From Ephemeroptericola cinctiostellae (GTDB taxonomy: Bacteria; Pseudomonadota; Gammaproteobacteria; Burkholderiales; Burkholderiaceae): DNA of 64,000 nt. The notes below the pieces were generated by a model, which ran no database searches, was not told the DNA's origin, and saw only the letters and a program-made list of their open reading frames with translations. Below are positions 36,290 to 45,849 of the stretch, piece after piece. The stretch covers positions 806,001-870,000 of the forward strand of contig NZ_CP031124.1 in assembly GCF_003339525.1 (NCBI RefSeq), read 5' to 3'. A program made the translations under genes and the position numbers. Within the stretch, counting starts at the first letter, position 1, and the number at the start of each line of letters is the position of its first letter.

Positions 36290-37081
36290 TTAAGCACCTA
36301 CAGTTAACCATAATTTAATGCCGATTGACATCAAAACGATGGCCAATAGGCTGCGTAACACAGCATGAGGTAAACGTGCAGACAGGCTGGCGCCGATGAG
36401 TACGGCTGGGATTGAGCCTAACAGCAAGTTTCCAAGAAGCGTGAAATTAACATCCCCCATAAACAAATGACCAATGCCTGCAAAAATAGCCAATGGAATG
36501 GCGTGCATCAGGTCAGTTGCAATGAGTTTGGGCGGTGTCATGCGTAAAGGGTACAAATATGACAAGAACACAACACCGAGGGTGCCCGCTCCAACAGAGG
36601 TTAATGATACCAGTATTCCCAACGTTGCCCCCGCCAACACTGTCATTGGGGTTTGTAGGGCTTTAAAATGAGAAGCATCGGTGATGCGTTTGCGTCGACC
36701 CAAGGCTTGCAAGGGTTTTTGCAGCAACAGGCTCAACGCAGTAGTCAAAACAGCGATAGAAATGGCGGTTTTGAGTAACTTGACAGATTCTGCATTGATG
36801 GGGTGATATTTCATCCAAACAATGGTCGCCACGGAAGCGGTGAGGCTGCCCAACCACAGGCGTTTGACGATTTGCCAATCAATGAGTTTGTGGCCATGAT
36901 GGACCCGTGTTGCAAAAATTTTTGTGATGGCGGCAAACCATAAGTCTGTGCCAATCGCAGAAAGTGGTGCAACACCGAAAACCAAAAGCAACATGGGGGT
37001 CATTAATGCGCCACCCCCCACGCCTGTTAAGCCAACCAACAGCCCTGTGAGGGCTCCTGCGGCAATCAACATCAAATCCAT
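36290..37081 (-). CDS. TSUP (TauE/SafE) family membrane permease
   Basis: A 263-residue membrane protein with about seven to eight hydrophobic segments arranged as two similar halves. The repeated motif GLLVGLTGVGGGALMTPMLLL near residue 15 and GILVSLTSVGAGTLGVVFLSYLYPL near residue 155 is the hallmark of the TSUP family, which moves sulfite, sulfate-like or organosulfonate anions. The start overlaps the cysNC stop (TAATG) and cysQ follows after eight bases, so it is embedded in the PAPS unit. Sulfate uptake for PAPS synthesis is the most economical role; sulfite export is the alternative. Confidence 0.87.
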   Translation of the reverse strand: MDLMLIAAGALTGLLVGLTGVGGGALMTPMLLLVFGVAPLSAIGTDLWFAAITKIFATRVHHGHKLIDWQIVKRLWLGSLTASVATIVWMKYHPINAESVKLLKTAISIAVLTTALSLLLQKPLQALGRRKRITDASHFKALQTPMTVLAGATLGILVSLTSVGAGTLGVVFLSYLYPLRMTPPKLIATDLMHAIPLAIFAGIGHLFMGDVNFTLLGNLLLGSIPAVLIGASLSARLPHAVLRSLLAIVLMSIGIKLWLTVGA

Positions 37082-38955
37082 TAGATCAATCCACTTAAAA
37101 GTTGCTCAATCGATTGATCTGGGCTTGTTGAAACCGTTTTCAAGTGGATTTCAGGCGCTTCTGGTGCTTCGTAGGGGCTGTCAATGCCTGTGAAATTTTT
37201 CAGTTCACCGCGACGTGCTTTGGCATACAGTCCCTTGACATCCCGTTGCTCGCATGTGTCAATGGGGGTGTCGACAAACACTTCAATAAACTCCCCTTTG
37301 GCGAACAGATCGCGCGCCATTCGACGTTCACTGCGGAACGGTGAGATGAAACTGACCAAGACGATTAAGCCCGCTTCGGTCATGAGTTTGGCCACTTCCG
37401 CAACACGGCGAATGTTTTCAACTCGATCTGCTTCAGTAAAACCAAGGTCTCGGTTCAAACCGTGTCGAACATTGTCACCATCCAGTACATAGGTGTGTTT
37501 GCCTTCGGCATGTAAACGCTTTTCAAATAAACTGGCCAAAGTTGATTTGCCTGAACCCGATAAGCCTGTGAACCAAAAGCATTGAGGGGTTTGGTGTTTG
37601 GTTAAAGCGCGTGCTTCTTTGTTGATGTCCAGTGCTTGCCAATGGATGTTTTTTGCCCGACGCAATGAGAATTCAATCATTCCAGCGCCCACGGTCTCAA
37701 AAGTCAGTTTGTCAATCAGGATGAAGCTGCCCAAGGTTCGGTTGAGGGCGTAGGGTTCAAATGCCAAAGGTGCGGCTGTTGAAATGTTGATGGTGGCAAT
37801 TTCGTTCAGGCTGAGCGTTTTAACCGCCAAATGAGCGCCCGTGTTGACATCGTCGCGGAATTTGATGTCGGTCACTGTTGCGGTGACCTCTTTGCAGGCG
37901 AGCTTGAGTAAATATTGACGACCTGGTGCCATGGCGTGTTGGCTCATCCACAGCAGGCGGGCTTCAAATTGATCGGCCACCTCTGGAGGGGCATCGGCTG
38001 CGGACAGCACATCCCCACGGCTGATGCTGATTTCGTCTTCGAGGGTCAGCGTGATAGAGTCGCCTTTTTGAGCGCTCTCGACGGTGTTAAAGCCAGAATA
38101 AATGGCTTTAACATGTGACTTGACACCTGATGGCAGAACGCGTATCTCATCACCAACAGACAGCGTACCTTCTGCGATGCGTCCACAAAAGCCACGGAAA
38201 TCAAGGTTGGGGCGGTTAACGGATTGAACAGGCATGCGAAACGCCCGTTGCGCTTGTTTGTCACTGACATCCACACTGTCCAAGTAGTCCATGAGGCTTG
38301 GGCCTGTGTACCACGACATGTGTTGGCTGGCCGATAGGACGTTGTCCCCTTCTAAACCCGATACGGGAATGGCTTTGATACTCAAAAAGCCAAAACCTTC
38401 AGTGAATTCGCTGTATGCTTTAACAACGGTGTTAAATGTGCTTTCATCGTAATCGACCAAATCCATCTTGTTGACTGCAAGGACGATGTGCTTGATGCCC
38501 ATTAAGTTGGCAATGCGGCTGTGGCGGCGGGTTTGTGTCAAAATGCCTTTGCGCGCGTCAATTAAAATGACGGCCAAGTCGGCAGTGGATGCGCCTGTGG
38601 CCATGTTGCGCGTGTATTGCTCGTGACCAGGGGTGTCGGCGACAATGTAGCGGCGTTTGTCCGTTGCAAAAAAACGATAGGCCACGTCGATTGTGATGCC
38701 TTGCTCACGTTCGGCTTGCAAACCATCCACCAGCAAGGCCAAATCCATCTTTTCACCTTGGGTACCGTATTGGCGAGAGTCGTTTTCCAACGCTTGCAGT
38801 TGATCATCAAAAATATTTTTGCTTTCAAACAGTAAGCGGCCAATCAATGTGCTTTTGCCATCATCCACACTGCCGCAGGTGATGAAGCGGAGCGTGTCTT
38901 TGTTGCGTTGGCTGTCTAGGTACGTGGCGACCTCTTGAGCATTTAAGCTGTTCAT
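37081..38955 (-). CDS. cysNC: Bifunctional sulfate adenylyltransferase large subunit / APS kinase
   Basis: A 624-residue fusion, as in NodQ-type proteins. The N-terminal part is a GTPase related to EF-Tu: [29 protein letters not shown] and [12 protein letters not shown], followed by beta-barrel domains. The C-terminal part (about 450-624) is APS kinase, with P-loop [37 protein letters not shown] and the active-site Ser region [16 protein letters not shown], all intact. With CysD it makes APS from sulfate and ATP, and the kinase domain makes PAPS. Both ends overlap neighbours as TAATG junctions, indicating a tightly coupled operon. Confidence 0.95.
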   Translation of the reverse strand: MNSLNAQEVATYLDSQRNKDTLRFITCGSVDDGKSTLIGRLLFESKNIFDDQLQALENDSRQYGTQGEKMDLALLVDGLQAEREQGITIDVAYRFFATDKRRYIVADTPGHEQYTRNMATGASTADLAVILIDARKGILTQTRRHSRIANLMGIKHIVLAVNKMDLVDYDESTFNTVVKAYSEFTEGFGFLSIKAIPVSGLEGDNVLSASQHMSWYTGPSLMDYLDSVDVSDKQAQRAFRMPVQSVNRPNLDFRGFCGRIAEGTLSVGDEIRVLPSGVKSHVKAIYSGFNTVESAQKGDSITLTLEDEISISRGDVLSAADAPPEVADQFEARLLWMSQHAMAPGRQYLLKLACKEVTATVTDIKFRDDVNTGAHLAVKTLSLNEIATINISTAAPLAFEPYALNRTLGSFILIDKLTFETVGAGMIEFSLRRAKNIHWQALDINKEARALTKHQTPQCFWFTGLSGSGKSTLASLFEKRLHAEGKHTYVLDGDNVRHGLNRDLGFTEADRVENIRRVAEVAKLMTEAGLIVLVSFISPFRSERRMARDLFAKGEFIEVFVDTPIDTCEQRDVKGLYAKARRGELKNFTGIDSPYEAPEAPEIHLKTVSTSPDQSIEQLLSGLI

Positions 38956-39839
38956 TAAAAATACCCTTCTTGTTTTTTCTTTTCCATTGAGCCTGGTGTG
39001 TCCGAGTCGATAAGGCGGCCTTGACGTTCTGAGCTCCGCGATGTGAATGTTTCTGCGATAATGCCTTCCAATGTATTGGCATCGCTTTCAACGGCCGCCG
39101 TTAACGGCCAGCAGCCCAATGTGCGGAAGCGGACTTGACGCATTTCTGCGGTTTCACCTTCTGCAAATGGGAAACGTTCATCATCGACCATGATCCACTG
39201 CCCATCTCGTTTGACGACAGGACGCTGTGCCGCGAGATAGAGGGGCACAATCGGAATGTCCTCGGCATAGATGTATTGCCAAATGTCCAACTCTGTCCAG
39301 TTGCTGATGGGGAAAACACGAATGGATTCATCCGCTTGGATGTGGGTGTTGTACAGATTCCACAGTTCTGGTCGCTGTGCATCGGACTCCCAGCGGTGGC
39401 CTGGGGCGCGGAAAGAGAAAATGCGCTCTTTGGCGCGGCTTTTTTCCTCATCGCGCCGTGCACCGCCCAAAACAACATCAAAACCATTGGCATCCAAGGC
39501 CTGCTTCAGGGCTTGGGTTTTCATGACGTCGGTGTGGTAGTTGCTGCCGTGGGTAAAAGGACCGACCCCTTCAGCAACACCCAAAGGATTGGTGTGGGTG
39601 ATGAGTTTCATGCCACTCTCGGCGACCATGCGATCACGATGTGCATACATTTCTTTGAATTTCCAGCCCGTGTCCACATGTAAAAGTGGGAACGGTGGCG
39701 GTGCTGGATAAAAGGCTTTGCGCGCCAGATGCAGCATCACGGATGAATCCTTACCGATGGAGTACATCATGACGGGGTTTTGAGCATTTGCGACCGCTTC
39801 GCGAATGATTTCTATGGATTCATCCTCAAGTAATTGCAT
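38955..39839 (-). CDS. cysD: Sulfate adenylyltransferase small subunit
   Basis: A 294-residue ATP sulfurylase subunit of the PP-loop superfamily. The PP-loop [17 protein letters not shown] lies near residue 27, followed by [53 protein letters not shown] and [16 protein letters not shown]. It catalyses sulfate adenylylation together with CysN. It is the first gene of the eight-gene minus-strand block. No sulfite-forming reductases (cysH, cysI) are nearby, so the operon's output is PAPS rather than assimilated sulfide. Confidence 0.95.
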   Translation of the reverse strand: MQLLEDESIEIIREAVANAQNPVMMYSIGKDSSVMLHLARKAFYPAPPPFPLLHVDTGWKFKEMYAHRDRMVAESGMKLITHTNPLGVAEGVGPFTHGSNYHTDVMKTQALKQALDANGFDVVLGGARRDEEKSRAKERIFSFRAPGHRWESDAQRPELWNLYNTHIQADESIRVFPISNWTELDIWQYIYAEDIPIVPLYLAAQRPVVKRDGQWIMVDDERFPFAEGETAEMRQVRFRTLGCWPLTAAVESDANTLEGIIAETFTSRSSERQGRLIDSDTPGSMEKKKQEGYF

Positions 39840-40212
39840 AATTGTCCTTGATCTATGTGTTCAGTTGCTTGCCATTCTGTTTGTTATGCTGTTGATAACA
39901 TGCGAGCATAGGTATAATCTGCATTGTTGACAATGCAAAGCTGGTGGATTTTAACATCACACATGTCATTAAGTGGAAAAAATGTGGGATTTACTGGGGT
40001 TTAATGCGTGGCTTTACACTTACAGGAGCAGGTTGCTGAAGAGGAAACGGCTTTGTTGGACGCAAAGCCCAAATAAAGTCAAATGCTTACGGGCATGTGT
40101 TTGAGCGGCCTGTCCAATTGAGAAGGTGGTTTTACGCTGCATTGTGTTGTTTTTTAATGTTGACGGCGCAATGCCTTTGTGCGATTGATTCAATCTTTTT
40201 ATGGGGATACGG
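39840..40212. other. Divergent intergenic region between cysD and kpsC
   Basis: No gene is supported. The region holds candidate divergent promoters around 39892-39936 and then a leader of about 280 bases before kpsC. A short open frame at 40097-40318 begins with hydrophobic residues but lies out of frame with, and runs into, kpsC and is probably chance. No RfaH-type ops element was recognised. Confidence 0.6.
39892..39936. promoter_or_regulatory. Candidate divergent promoters with a shared palindrome (cysD / kpsC)
   Basis: On the minus strand, TTGTCA (39928-39933) and TATGCT (39905-39910) are spaced 17 bases, a good sigma70 promoter for cysD. On the plus strand, TTGATA (39892) and TATAAT (39913) are only 15 bases apart, so this promoter may need activation. 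The palindrome GCATTGT-TG-ACAATGC (39921-39936) covers the cysD -35 box and lies just after the kpsC -10 box, well placed for one regulator to control both operons. Regulator unknown. Confidence 0.5.
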
Positions 40213-42300
40213 ATGCAGTGTGCTGATAAAGACCATCATGTTTTTGGTGTGTTTTCTAGAGGAATTAAAAAAATTCCATTCTTATCCAATATGGTGTGTG
40301 CCCGTTTGGTCAATTTGAATGCCTTCTCCAAAGGGGCGGCTCTAACTGCTGTGGCGGGTTGGGGGTTGAGGCCCACAACCCTTCGTGCTAGACAATATGC
40401 ACTTAAAAAAAATCTGCCATTTGTTGCATTAGAAGATGGTTTTTTGCGCTCTTTTGCAACAGGAGCCACGCATCCGCCACTGTCTGTGGTTGTAGATGAA
40501 AAAGGGATCTATTATGACGCGACCCATCCCTCCAGTTTAGAGGCGTTGCTGAACAGCAAAGGCGACTTTGATTGTGATGGCGGCATCATTCAGCATGCCC
40601 GAGAGTTCATTCGGCAATATCAATTGAGCAAATACAACCATGCGACGCCAGTGGATTTGGCAAAATATCGATTAAGCAGTGTGGGGCATAAAATTTTATT
40701 GGTGGATCAAACCTTTGGGGACATGAGCGTCCAATATGGTGCGGCGGATGCTTCAACATTTGAGTATATGCTTCGCGCTGCACGGTTGGAGCATCCCAAT
40801 GCTCTGATTTATGTGAAAACCCACCCTGAAGTTTCAGCGGGAAGCAAACGAGGCTATTTAACCGAAGTTCAAGACGATGAGCGTACGGTTGTCATTCGTG
40901 AGGCAGTTAACCCATTGAGCCTCATCGAGCGCATGGATCATGTGTATGTGGTGACTTCCACCATGGGGTTTGAGGCTTTATTGATGGGGAAGCCTGTGAC
41001 GGTGTTTGGTATGCCGTGGTACGCGGGTTGGGGCGTGACGAACGATCACCAGGTGTGTGCTCGGCGCACTCGACAACGTACTGTTGATGAATTATTCTAT
41101 GCCGCGTATTTTTGTTACGCCCGCTATTTAAACCCGATTACCCGTCAGCAGGGTGATGTTTTTGATGCCATTCAGTGGTTGAGGAAGCAAAAAGAGATGT
41201 CGGAGCGATATGCTGGACGCATGATTTGTGTGGGCTTTCGGCGTTGGAAGGCTGCGAACATTAAACCCATGCTGTCACTGTTTTCAAATAAGGTGGCTTT
41301 TGTTAAAAATGCACAAGCCGCCGCCTTGTTGAAACCATCTGGTGAAGATTGCTTGGTGCATTGGGGACGTGATGCACCCACAGGGCTGGCCGATCTTTGT
41401 GCGTTAAATGGGGTGCGCTTACTTCGTATGGAGGACGGTTTTGTGCGCTCTGTTGGGCTGGGATCCGATTTGATTCGACCTCAATCTTTGGTGCTGGACG
41501 CCTCTGGCATTTATTTTGATCCAACCCAAGAGTCTGATTTAGAAAAAATATTGAATGACACTGTTTTTTCATTGGAACTGACATCAAGGGCAAAGCAAGT
41601 CAGGGCTTTTATTGTAGAAAAAGGCATCACCAAATACAATACTGAACTTCGTGGTTCGCCGCTTTGGGATGCCCGTGGGGCAAAAGTGATTCTGGTTCCT
41701 GGGCAGGTTGAGGACGATGCGTCTATTCGATATGGCTGCGAGCACGTAAAAACAAATTTGGCATTGTTGCAAGCAGCACGAGATGAAAATCCTGATGCAT
41801 TTATTGTGTATAAACCTCATCCCGATGTCATGGCCAGCAATCGCAAAGGCAAAGTGAACATAGATGCCGCACGCCAATTGGCTGACCACATCGAAACCGA
41901 GTGGTCTGTCGTGAGCTGTATAGAGGCAGCAGATGATGTTTATACCATGACCTCATTGACAGGTTTTGATGCCTTACTCAGAGGCAAGCGGATCGTGGTT
42001 TTTGGAAGGCCCTTTTATGCAGGCTGGGGCTTGACAGAGGATAAAGCCCAAATTCCAAGGCGACGGCGAACATTGAATGTTGATGAGTTGGTGGCTGGGG
42101 CTTTACTTGAATACCCGTTCTATTGGGATTGGGATTTGAAAGGCTACACCAGTTGTGAGGCGGTGCTTCAACGGATTGTTGAGCAACGCGATGGAATGAT
42201 GGGTGAAAAGCTTAAAGTGCATAAAATAGGCTATTTTCAAAGGCAGGTTCGGAAAGCAAAAATATTGAGCCAAGCATGGATAAACCGTGGTTCTAATTAG
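40213..42300 (+). CDS. kpsC: KpsC-like dual-domain capsule Kdo transferase
   Basis: A 695-residue protein made of two homologous halves. Each has the EDGF(L/V)RS motif, a KTHPE or KPHPD motif, a T(S/T)xxGFxAL segment and a (W/F)YAGWG(L/V)T motif; the halves begin near residues 10 and 360. This is the KpsC/LipA architecture. The two domains alternately add beta-2,4- and beta-2,7-linked Kdo to build the lipid-linked oligo-Kdo linker on which group 2 capsules are exported. The ATG at 40213 follows GGGGA by five bases and is slightly favoured over the in-frame ATG at 40201. It is the first gene of the rightward export operon. Confidence 0.92.
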   Translation: MQCADKDHHVFGVFSRGIKKIPFLSNMVCARLVNLNAFSKGAALTAVAGWGLRPTTLRARQYALKKNLPFVALEDGFLRSFATGATHPPLSVVVDEKGIYYDATHPSSLEALLNSKGDFDCDGGIIQHAREFIRQYQLSKYNHATPVDLAKYRLSSVGHKILLVDQTFGDMSVQYGAADASTFEYMLRAARLEHPNALIYVKTHPEVSAGSKRGYLTEVQDDERTVVIREAVNPLSLIERMDHVYVVTSTMGFEALLMGKPVTVFGMPWYAGWGVTNDHQVCARRTRQRTVDELFYAAYFCYARYLNPITRQQGDVFDAIQWLRKQKEMSERYAGRMICVGFRRWKAANIKPMLSLFSNKVAFVKNAQAAALLKPSGEDCLVHWGRDAPTGLADLCALNGVRLLRMEDGFVRSVGLGSDLIRPQSLVLDASGIYFDPTQESDLEKILNDTVFSLELTSRAKQVRAFIVEKGITKYNTELRGSPLWDARGAKVILVPGQVEDDASIRYGCEHVKTNLALLQAARDENPDAFIVYKPHPDVMASNRKGKVNIDAARQLADHIETEWSVVSCIEAADDVYTMTSLTGFDALLRGKRIVVFGRPFYAGWGLTEDKAQIPRRRRTLNVDELVAGALLEYPFYWDWDLKGYTSCEAVLQRIVEQRDGMMGEKLKVHKIGYFQRQVRKAKILSQAWINRGSN

Positions 42301-42348
42301 TGTATTATTGCGTAGACTTTTATTCAAACACGTGGGGTTAAGGCGATT

Positions 42349-43413
42349 ATGAGAGCAACATTTAATAAAACATGGTTATGGCGTGTCGGTTTGTCAGCAG
42401 CTTTGCTGAATGTGGGAGCGGTGCATGCACAAGATGTTAGGGCGCTTCCCACTTCAGCTGATGTGGGTGGCGTATTGACGCAATCGCTCCAAAACCCAAC
42501 GGATATGAATGCTCCTCCTCCTGAAGGTTCAACCGTGCATGCCGTTGGCGCATCCACTCAAAACCATCCAAAAATGGATGAGGCCAAATTAAATGTTGCA
42601 CCAGCACCAGATTCAATGAAAAGCAGCCAAGCATATTCATGGAATGCCGCGGAAGAAGACTTAAAAAGCATCAAGTGGGAAGCCGCAGGCACTTTTGCTG
42701 GAATCACGGCCATTGGAGTTAAAAGTTGGAAATGGGGCAGCAGCTCTTTTCATTTTAATTCAGAGCATTGGTTTGGTAAGCAAACAGGCTCTGGTGGCAC
42801 CGATAAATTGGGTCATGCGTTCACCAGCTACACTTTGACCAATGCATTCGCTGAACGTTTGCAAGCGCAGGGCAGAACGCCAGAGCGCGCTGCTTTAAGC
42901 GCGGCACTCTTGACTCAGGCTTTGATGCTGTATGTCGAAATCTTTGATGGTGTGTCTGGTGATCACGGTTTTTCAAAAGAAGATTTTGTGATGAATGCTT
43001 TGGGCACAGGGTTTGCCTACTTACGTCAAACTCACCCGCGAATTAAAGATCTAATTGATTATCGCATGGAGTATAAGCCTTCAGGTTACAAAGGATTTCG
43101 CCCTTTGTCTGATTATGAAGGGCAAAAATATTTAATCGCTTTAAAATTGTCTGGCGTAAAATCGTTGAAAGACACGCCTTTAAAATATGTTGAGCTGCAA
43201 GCTGGTTACTACACACGGGGCTTTAGTAAAGAAGCCAAAAAAGATGGTCAAGAGCGTAAACGTCACGGTTTTGTTGGCATTGGCGTTAACTTGTCACAAC
43301 TGGTGTTTGGCTCGCCTGAGCCGCAAGACAATGGCTATGAAAAAGCAGGTCGATTCTTCTTCGAGCACATCCAACTGCCTTACACCGCAGTTCGAAAAAA
43401 CAGCGATTTCTAA
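42349..43413 (+). CDS. DUF2279-like periplasmic protein in the capsule export operon
   Basis: A 354-residue protein with a cleavable signal peptide (hydrophobic WLWRVGLSAALLNVGAVHA-QD). The region around residues 100-225 has KSWKWGSSSFHFNSEHWFG, GGTDKLGHAFTSYTLTNAFAERL and EIFDGVSGDHGFSKEDFVMNALGTGFAYL, resembling DUF2279 (YfiM-like) proteins, whose function is unknown. The C-terminal third has beta-strand-like LKYVELQAGYYTRGF and GFVGIGVNLSQLVFG. It lies between kpsC and the kpsD-like gene in the same direction, with gaps of 48 and 22 bases, so it is probably part of the export machinery or polymer handling. Confidence 0.68.
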   Translation: MRATFNKTWLWRVGLSAALLNVGAVHAQDVRALPTSADVGGVLTQSLQNPTDMNAPPPEGSTVHAVGASTQNHPKMDEAKLNVAPAPDSMKSSQAYSWNAAEEDLKSIKWEAAGTFAGITAIGVKSWKWGSSSFHFNSEHWFGKQTGSGGTDKLGHAFTSYTLTNAFAERLQAQGRTPERAALSAALLTQALMLYVEIFDGVSGDHGFSKEDFVMNALGTGFAYLRQTHPRIKDLIDYRMEYKPSGYKGFRPLSDYEGQKYLIALKLSGVKSLKDTPLKYVELQAGYYTRGFSKEAKKDGQERKRHGFVGIGVNLSQLVFGSPEPQDNGYEKAGRFFFEHIQLPYTAVRKNSDF

Positions 43414-43435
43414 AAAAGTTTTAAGGAAAATAAAG

Positions 43436-44626
43436 ATGTTTCACATGAAAAAAGCTTCTAAGCTGATGCTTGGGGTGTCTGTCATTTTTGCGATCACGGG
43501 CTGTTCAACTGTCTCGTCTTCAGGGCCAAAAAAATCAAATATTCTAAATTTGGCCAACCAAGACAACCCAAATCACACTCAAGTCGTGGATGTGAACGAG
43601 GCCATTGCCGATCAATTGCTGAGCTTTGAGAAGCACGCCTTGTTTTCTGAAACATGGGGTGGAGAGGCTTATTCTGGCGCGATAGGTGTTGGGGATTTGT
43701 TGCAAGTTTCAATTTGGGAGGCTCCACCCGCTGTTTTGTTGGGCGGATCGTTAGGTGCTTTGGGATCTGGGCACGCACAGACGGTCCAGCTGCCAGTACA
43801 AATGGTTGATAAAAGTGGTGCCATACAGGTTCCTTTTGCAGGCAGAATCAGCGTCAAGGGGAAATTGGCTTCTCAGGTGCAAGCTGACATCGTCCATCGT
43901 TTAAAAGACATGGCCAATCAGCCTCAGGTGCTGGTGAGCACTGTTCAAAATAACTCTGCCGCGGTGACGATCATTCGCGAAGGGAAAAGTGTCACCTTGC
44001 CGTTGACCCCCAGAGGAGAGCGTGTGCTGGATGCGGTGTCTGCCATAGGTGGTGTGCCATATGCTGCAGATAAAACAACATTGCAGTTGACCCGTGGCAA
44101 AACAGTCCGTTCATTGCCTTTGATTCAAATCACCCAAGACCCACGACAAAACATCGTTTTGCAAGCGGGTGATGTAATCACTTCGACTTTGCAGCCTTAT
44201 AGCTTTACAGCGCTTGGGGCATCGGGCAAAGCAGGCGAGATTAACTTTGAGAGTCAGGGCATTTCCTTGGCGAAGGCGCTTGGGCGTGTGGGTGGCTTAC
44301 AAGACAGTTTAGCGGATGCCAGTGGGGTTTTTGTATTTAGGTACGAAAATCCAGAGGTGTTAAATTTGGCTGAAAACACCCCTGCGACCAATGCCAATCA
44401 CAAAATTCCTGTGGTGTATCGCATCAATTTAAAAGATGCCGATGCGATGTTTTATACGCAAAACTTTCCCATGCGAGATCGAGATGTATTGTTCGTCGCC
44501 AACGCCCCCATTACCGATTTACAAAAATTCTTGAAGGTCGTGTCAACGTTGACCTCACCAATATATGAAACCACCCGTGCAGTTAACTTAATTAATGCGA
44601 CCGCAAATGCGTTGGCCAATGATTAA
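43436..44626 (+). CDS. kpsD: Wza/KpsD-like outer-membrane polysaccharide export lipoprotein
   Basis: A 396-residue lipoprotein. The signal peptide ends in IFAITGCSTV, with lipidated Cys near residue 23. A polysaccharide export domain follows (IGVGDLLQVSIWEAP, VDKSGAIQVPFAGRISVKGKLASQVQADI), and then two ligand-like soluble SLBB-type regions (AVSAIGGVPYAADKTTLQLTRG...VLQAGDVI; ALGRVGGLQD...RDRDVLFVANAP). It should form the outer-membrane/periplasmic conduit for capsule export, as CtrA, BexD or KpsD do. The start at 43436 is chosen because AAGGA lies eight bases upstream; a much longer open frame begins inside the preceding gene and lacks a signal peptide at its start. Confidence 0.9.
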   Translation: MFHMKKASKLMLGVSVIFAITGCSTVSSSGPKKSNILNLANQDNPNHTQVVDVNEAIADQLLSFEKHALFSETWGGEAYSGAIGVGDLLQVSIWEAPPAVLLGGSLGALGSGHAQTVQLPVQMVDKSGAIQVPFAGRISVKGKLASQVQADIVHRLKDMANQPQVLVSTVQNNSAAVTIIREGKSVTLPLTPRGERVLDAVSAIGGVPYAADKTTLQLTRGKTVRSLPLIQITQDPRQNIVLQAGDVITSTLQPYSFTALGASGKAGEINFESQGISLAKALGRVGGLQDSLADASGVFVFRYENPEVLNLAENTPATNANHKIPVVYRINLKDADAMFYTQNFPMRDRDVLFVANAPITDLQKFLKVVSTLTSPIYETTRAVNLINATANALAND

Positions 44627-44665
44627 ATAGCAGTTTGAGACTTTTTAAAACGCAAGAGAAAAAAT

Positions 44666-45841
44666 ATGACAAATCCATTGTTAGATGTACAAGTAAGCTC
44701 AAAGAAAAAAGAAAAGCAAATTACGAAGGGTTTAACGGGTTTTTTTAAAAAAACTTCAAAAAATAAATTGTTAATGGGCGTTGTTGTGGTGCCCACGCTA
44801 TTGAGCGCGATTTATTTTGGAGTGTTTGCTTCCAATGTTTATGTATCGGAGTCCAGTTTTGTGATTCGAAGCCCCCGCACTCAAGGCTCTTTGTCGGGCT
44901 TAGGTGCCTTGCTTCAAGGTGCTGGTTTTTCTAGATCGCAGGATGATACCTTTACTGTGCAGGAATTCATGCGCTCACGAGATGCTTTGAGTAAGTTGAA
45001 TGGAAACTTAAAGCTCAAAGAACATTTTTCATCATCAAGTATTGATTTTATCAATCGATTCAATGCATTAGGATTCGGTGGTCAAGCAGAAGATTTATAT
45101 CGCTATTTTCAAGATAAATTTTCTATAGAAATGGACTCATCTTCATCGATTACAATCCTGAAGAGCAAGGCATTTTCACCTGAGATGGCACAAAACATCA
45201 ATGAGAGTTTTTTAAGAGAGGCTGAAACGCTCATCAATCAATTGAATGATCGTGCGCGAAATGATTTGGTTGAGTTTTCTGAAAAAGATGTGAAAGAATC
45301 CGCGGCCAATGTCAAAAAGATCGCCGATCAATTGAATGGGTTTCGCATAAAAAATGGTGTTTTTGATTTGCAACAGCAAACCAAAGTGCAATTGCAACTG
45401 GTCTCGAAGCTACAAGACGAGTTGATTGCAATCAAAACACAAAAAGCCCAAGTCATGGCCGTGACCCCTAAAAACCCACAAATCCCTTCATTAAACGCGC
45501 GTGAAGCCTCGGTTCGAAAAGAAATAGCCATTGAATTAGGGGCCATTGCTGGGGTGGGTAACACATCGTTTTCAAATAAAGCTGCAGAGTTTGAGCGTTT
45601 AAGTTTGGAAAGTAAGATGGCGGAACAGCAATATGCGGCATCCTTGGCTTCAATGGAGTCCGCAAAAAATGAAATACAACGTAAACAGTTGTATTTAGAG
45701 CGCGTGGCTCAACCCAATTTGCCCGATATGGCGCGTGAGCCGCAGCGAATCCTGAATATTTTCACCACTTTTGTGTTGGGTTTAATCATTTATGGCATTT
45801 TGAGATTGCTGATTTCCAGTGTCAAAGAGCATCAGGATTGA
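44666..45841 (+). CDS. kpsE: Capsule export inner-membrane co-polymerase protein (KpsE/CtrB/BexC-like)
   Basis: A 391-residue protein with a membrane segment at about residues 35-55 (LLMGVVVVPTLLSAIYFGVFA) and one near 365-383 (IFTTFVLGLIIYGILRLLI). Between them is a large periplasmic region opening YVSESSFVIRSP and containing a long helical, partly coiled-coil stretch (about 185-330). This is the OPX-adaptor/PCP-3 architecture that links the ABC exporter to the outer-membrane channel. The kpsM-like gene begins nine bases after the stop. Confidence 0.9.
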   Translation: MTNPLLDVQVSSKKKEKQITKGLTGFFKKTSKNKLLMGVVVVPTLLSAIYFGVFASNVYVSESSFVIRSPRTQGSLSGLGALLQGAGFSRSQDDTFTVQEFMRSRDALSKLNGNLKLKEHFSSSSIDFINRFNALGFGGQAEDLYRYFQDKFSIEMDSSSSITILKSKAFSPEMAQNINESFLREAETLINQLNDRARNDLVEFSEKDVKESAANVKKIADQLNGFRIKNGVFDLQQQTKVQLQLVSKLQDELIAIKTQKAQVMAVTPKNPQIPSLNAREASVRKEIAIELGAIAGVGNTSFSNKAAEFERLSLESKMAEQQYAASLASMESAKNEIQRKQLYLERVAQPNLPDMAREPQRILNIFTTFVLGLIIYGILRLLISSVKEHQD

Positions 45842-45849
45842 GAGCCGTC

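Noticed and set aside
37081..39839. cysD-cysNC as an ordinary sulfate assimilation operon
   Set aside because: No PAPS or sulfite reductase genes are nearby, while an APS kinase domain, cysQ and a sulfotransferase-like gene are; PAPS supply for sulfation explains the set better.
40097..40318. A 73-codon frame with a hydrophobic start before kpsC
   Set aside because: It overlaps kpsC by about 100 bases in another frame, is rich in Cys/Trp/Phe and lacks a convincing ribosome binding site.
42349..43435. An extended start for the kpsD-like protein inside the preceding gene (43187)
   Set aside because: The longer version has no signal peptide at its start, whereas ATG 43436 has a good ribosome binding site and a lipoprotein signal.
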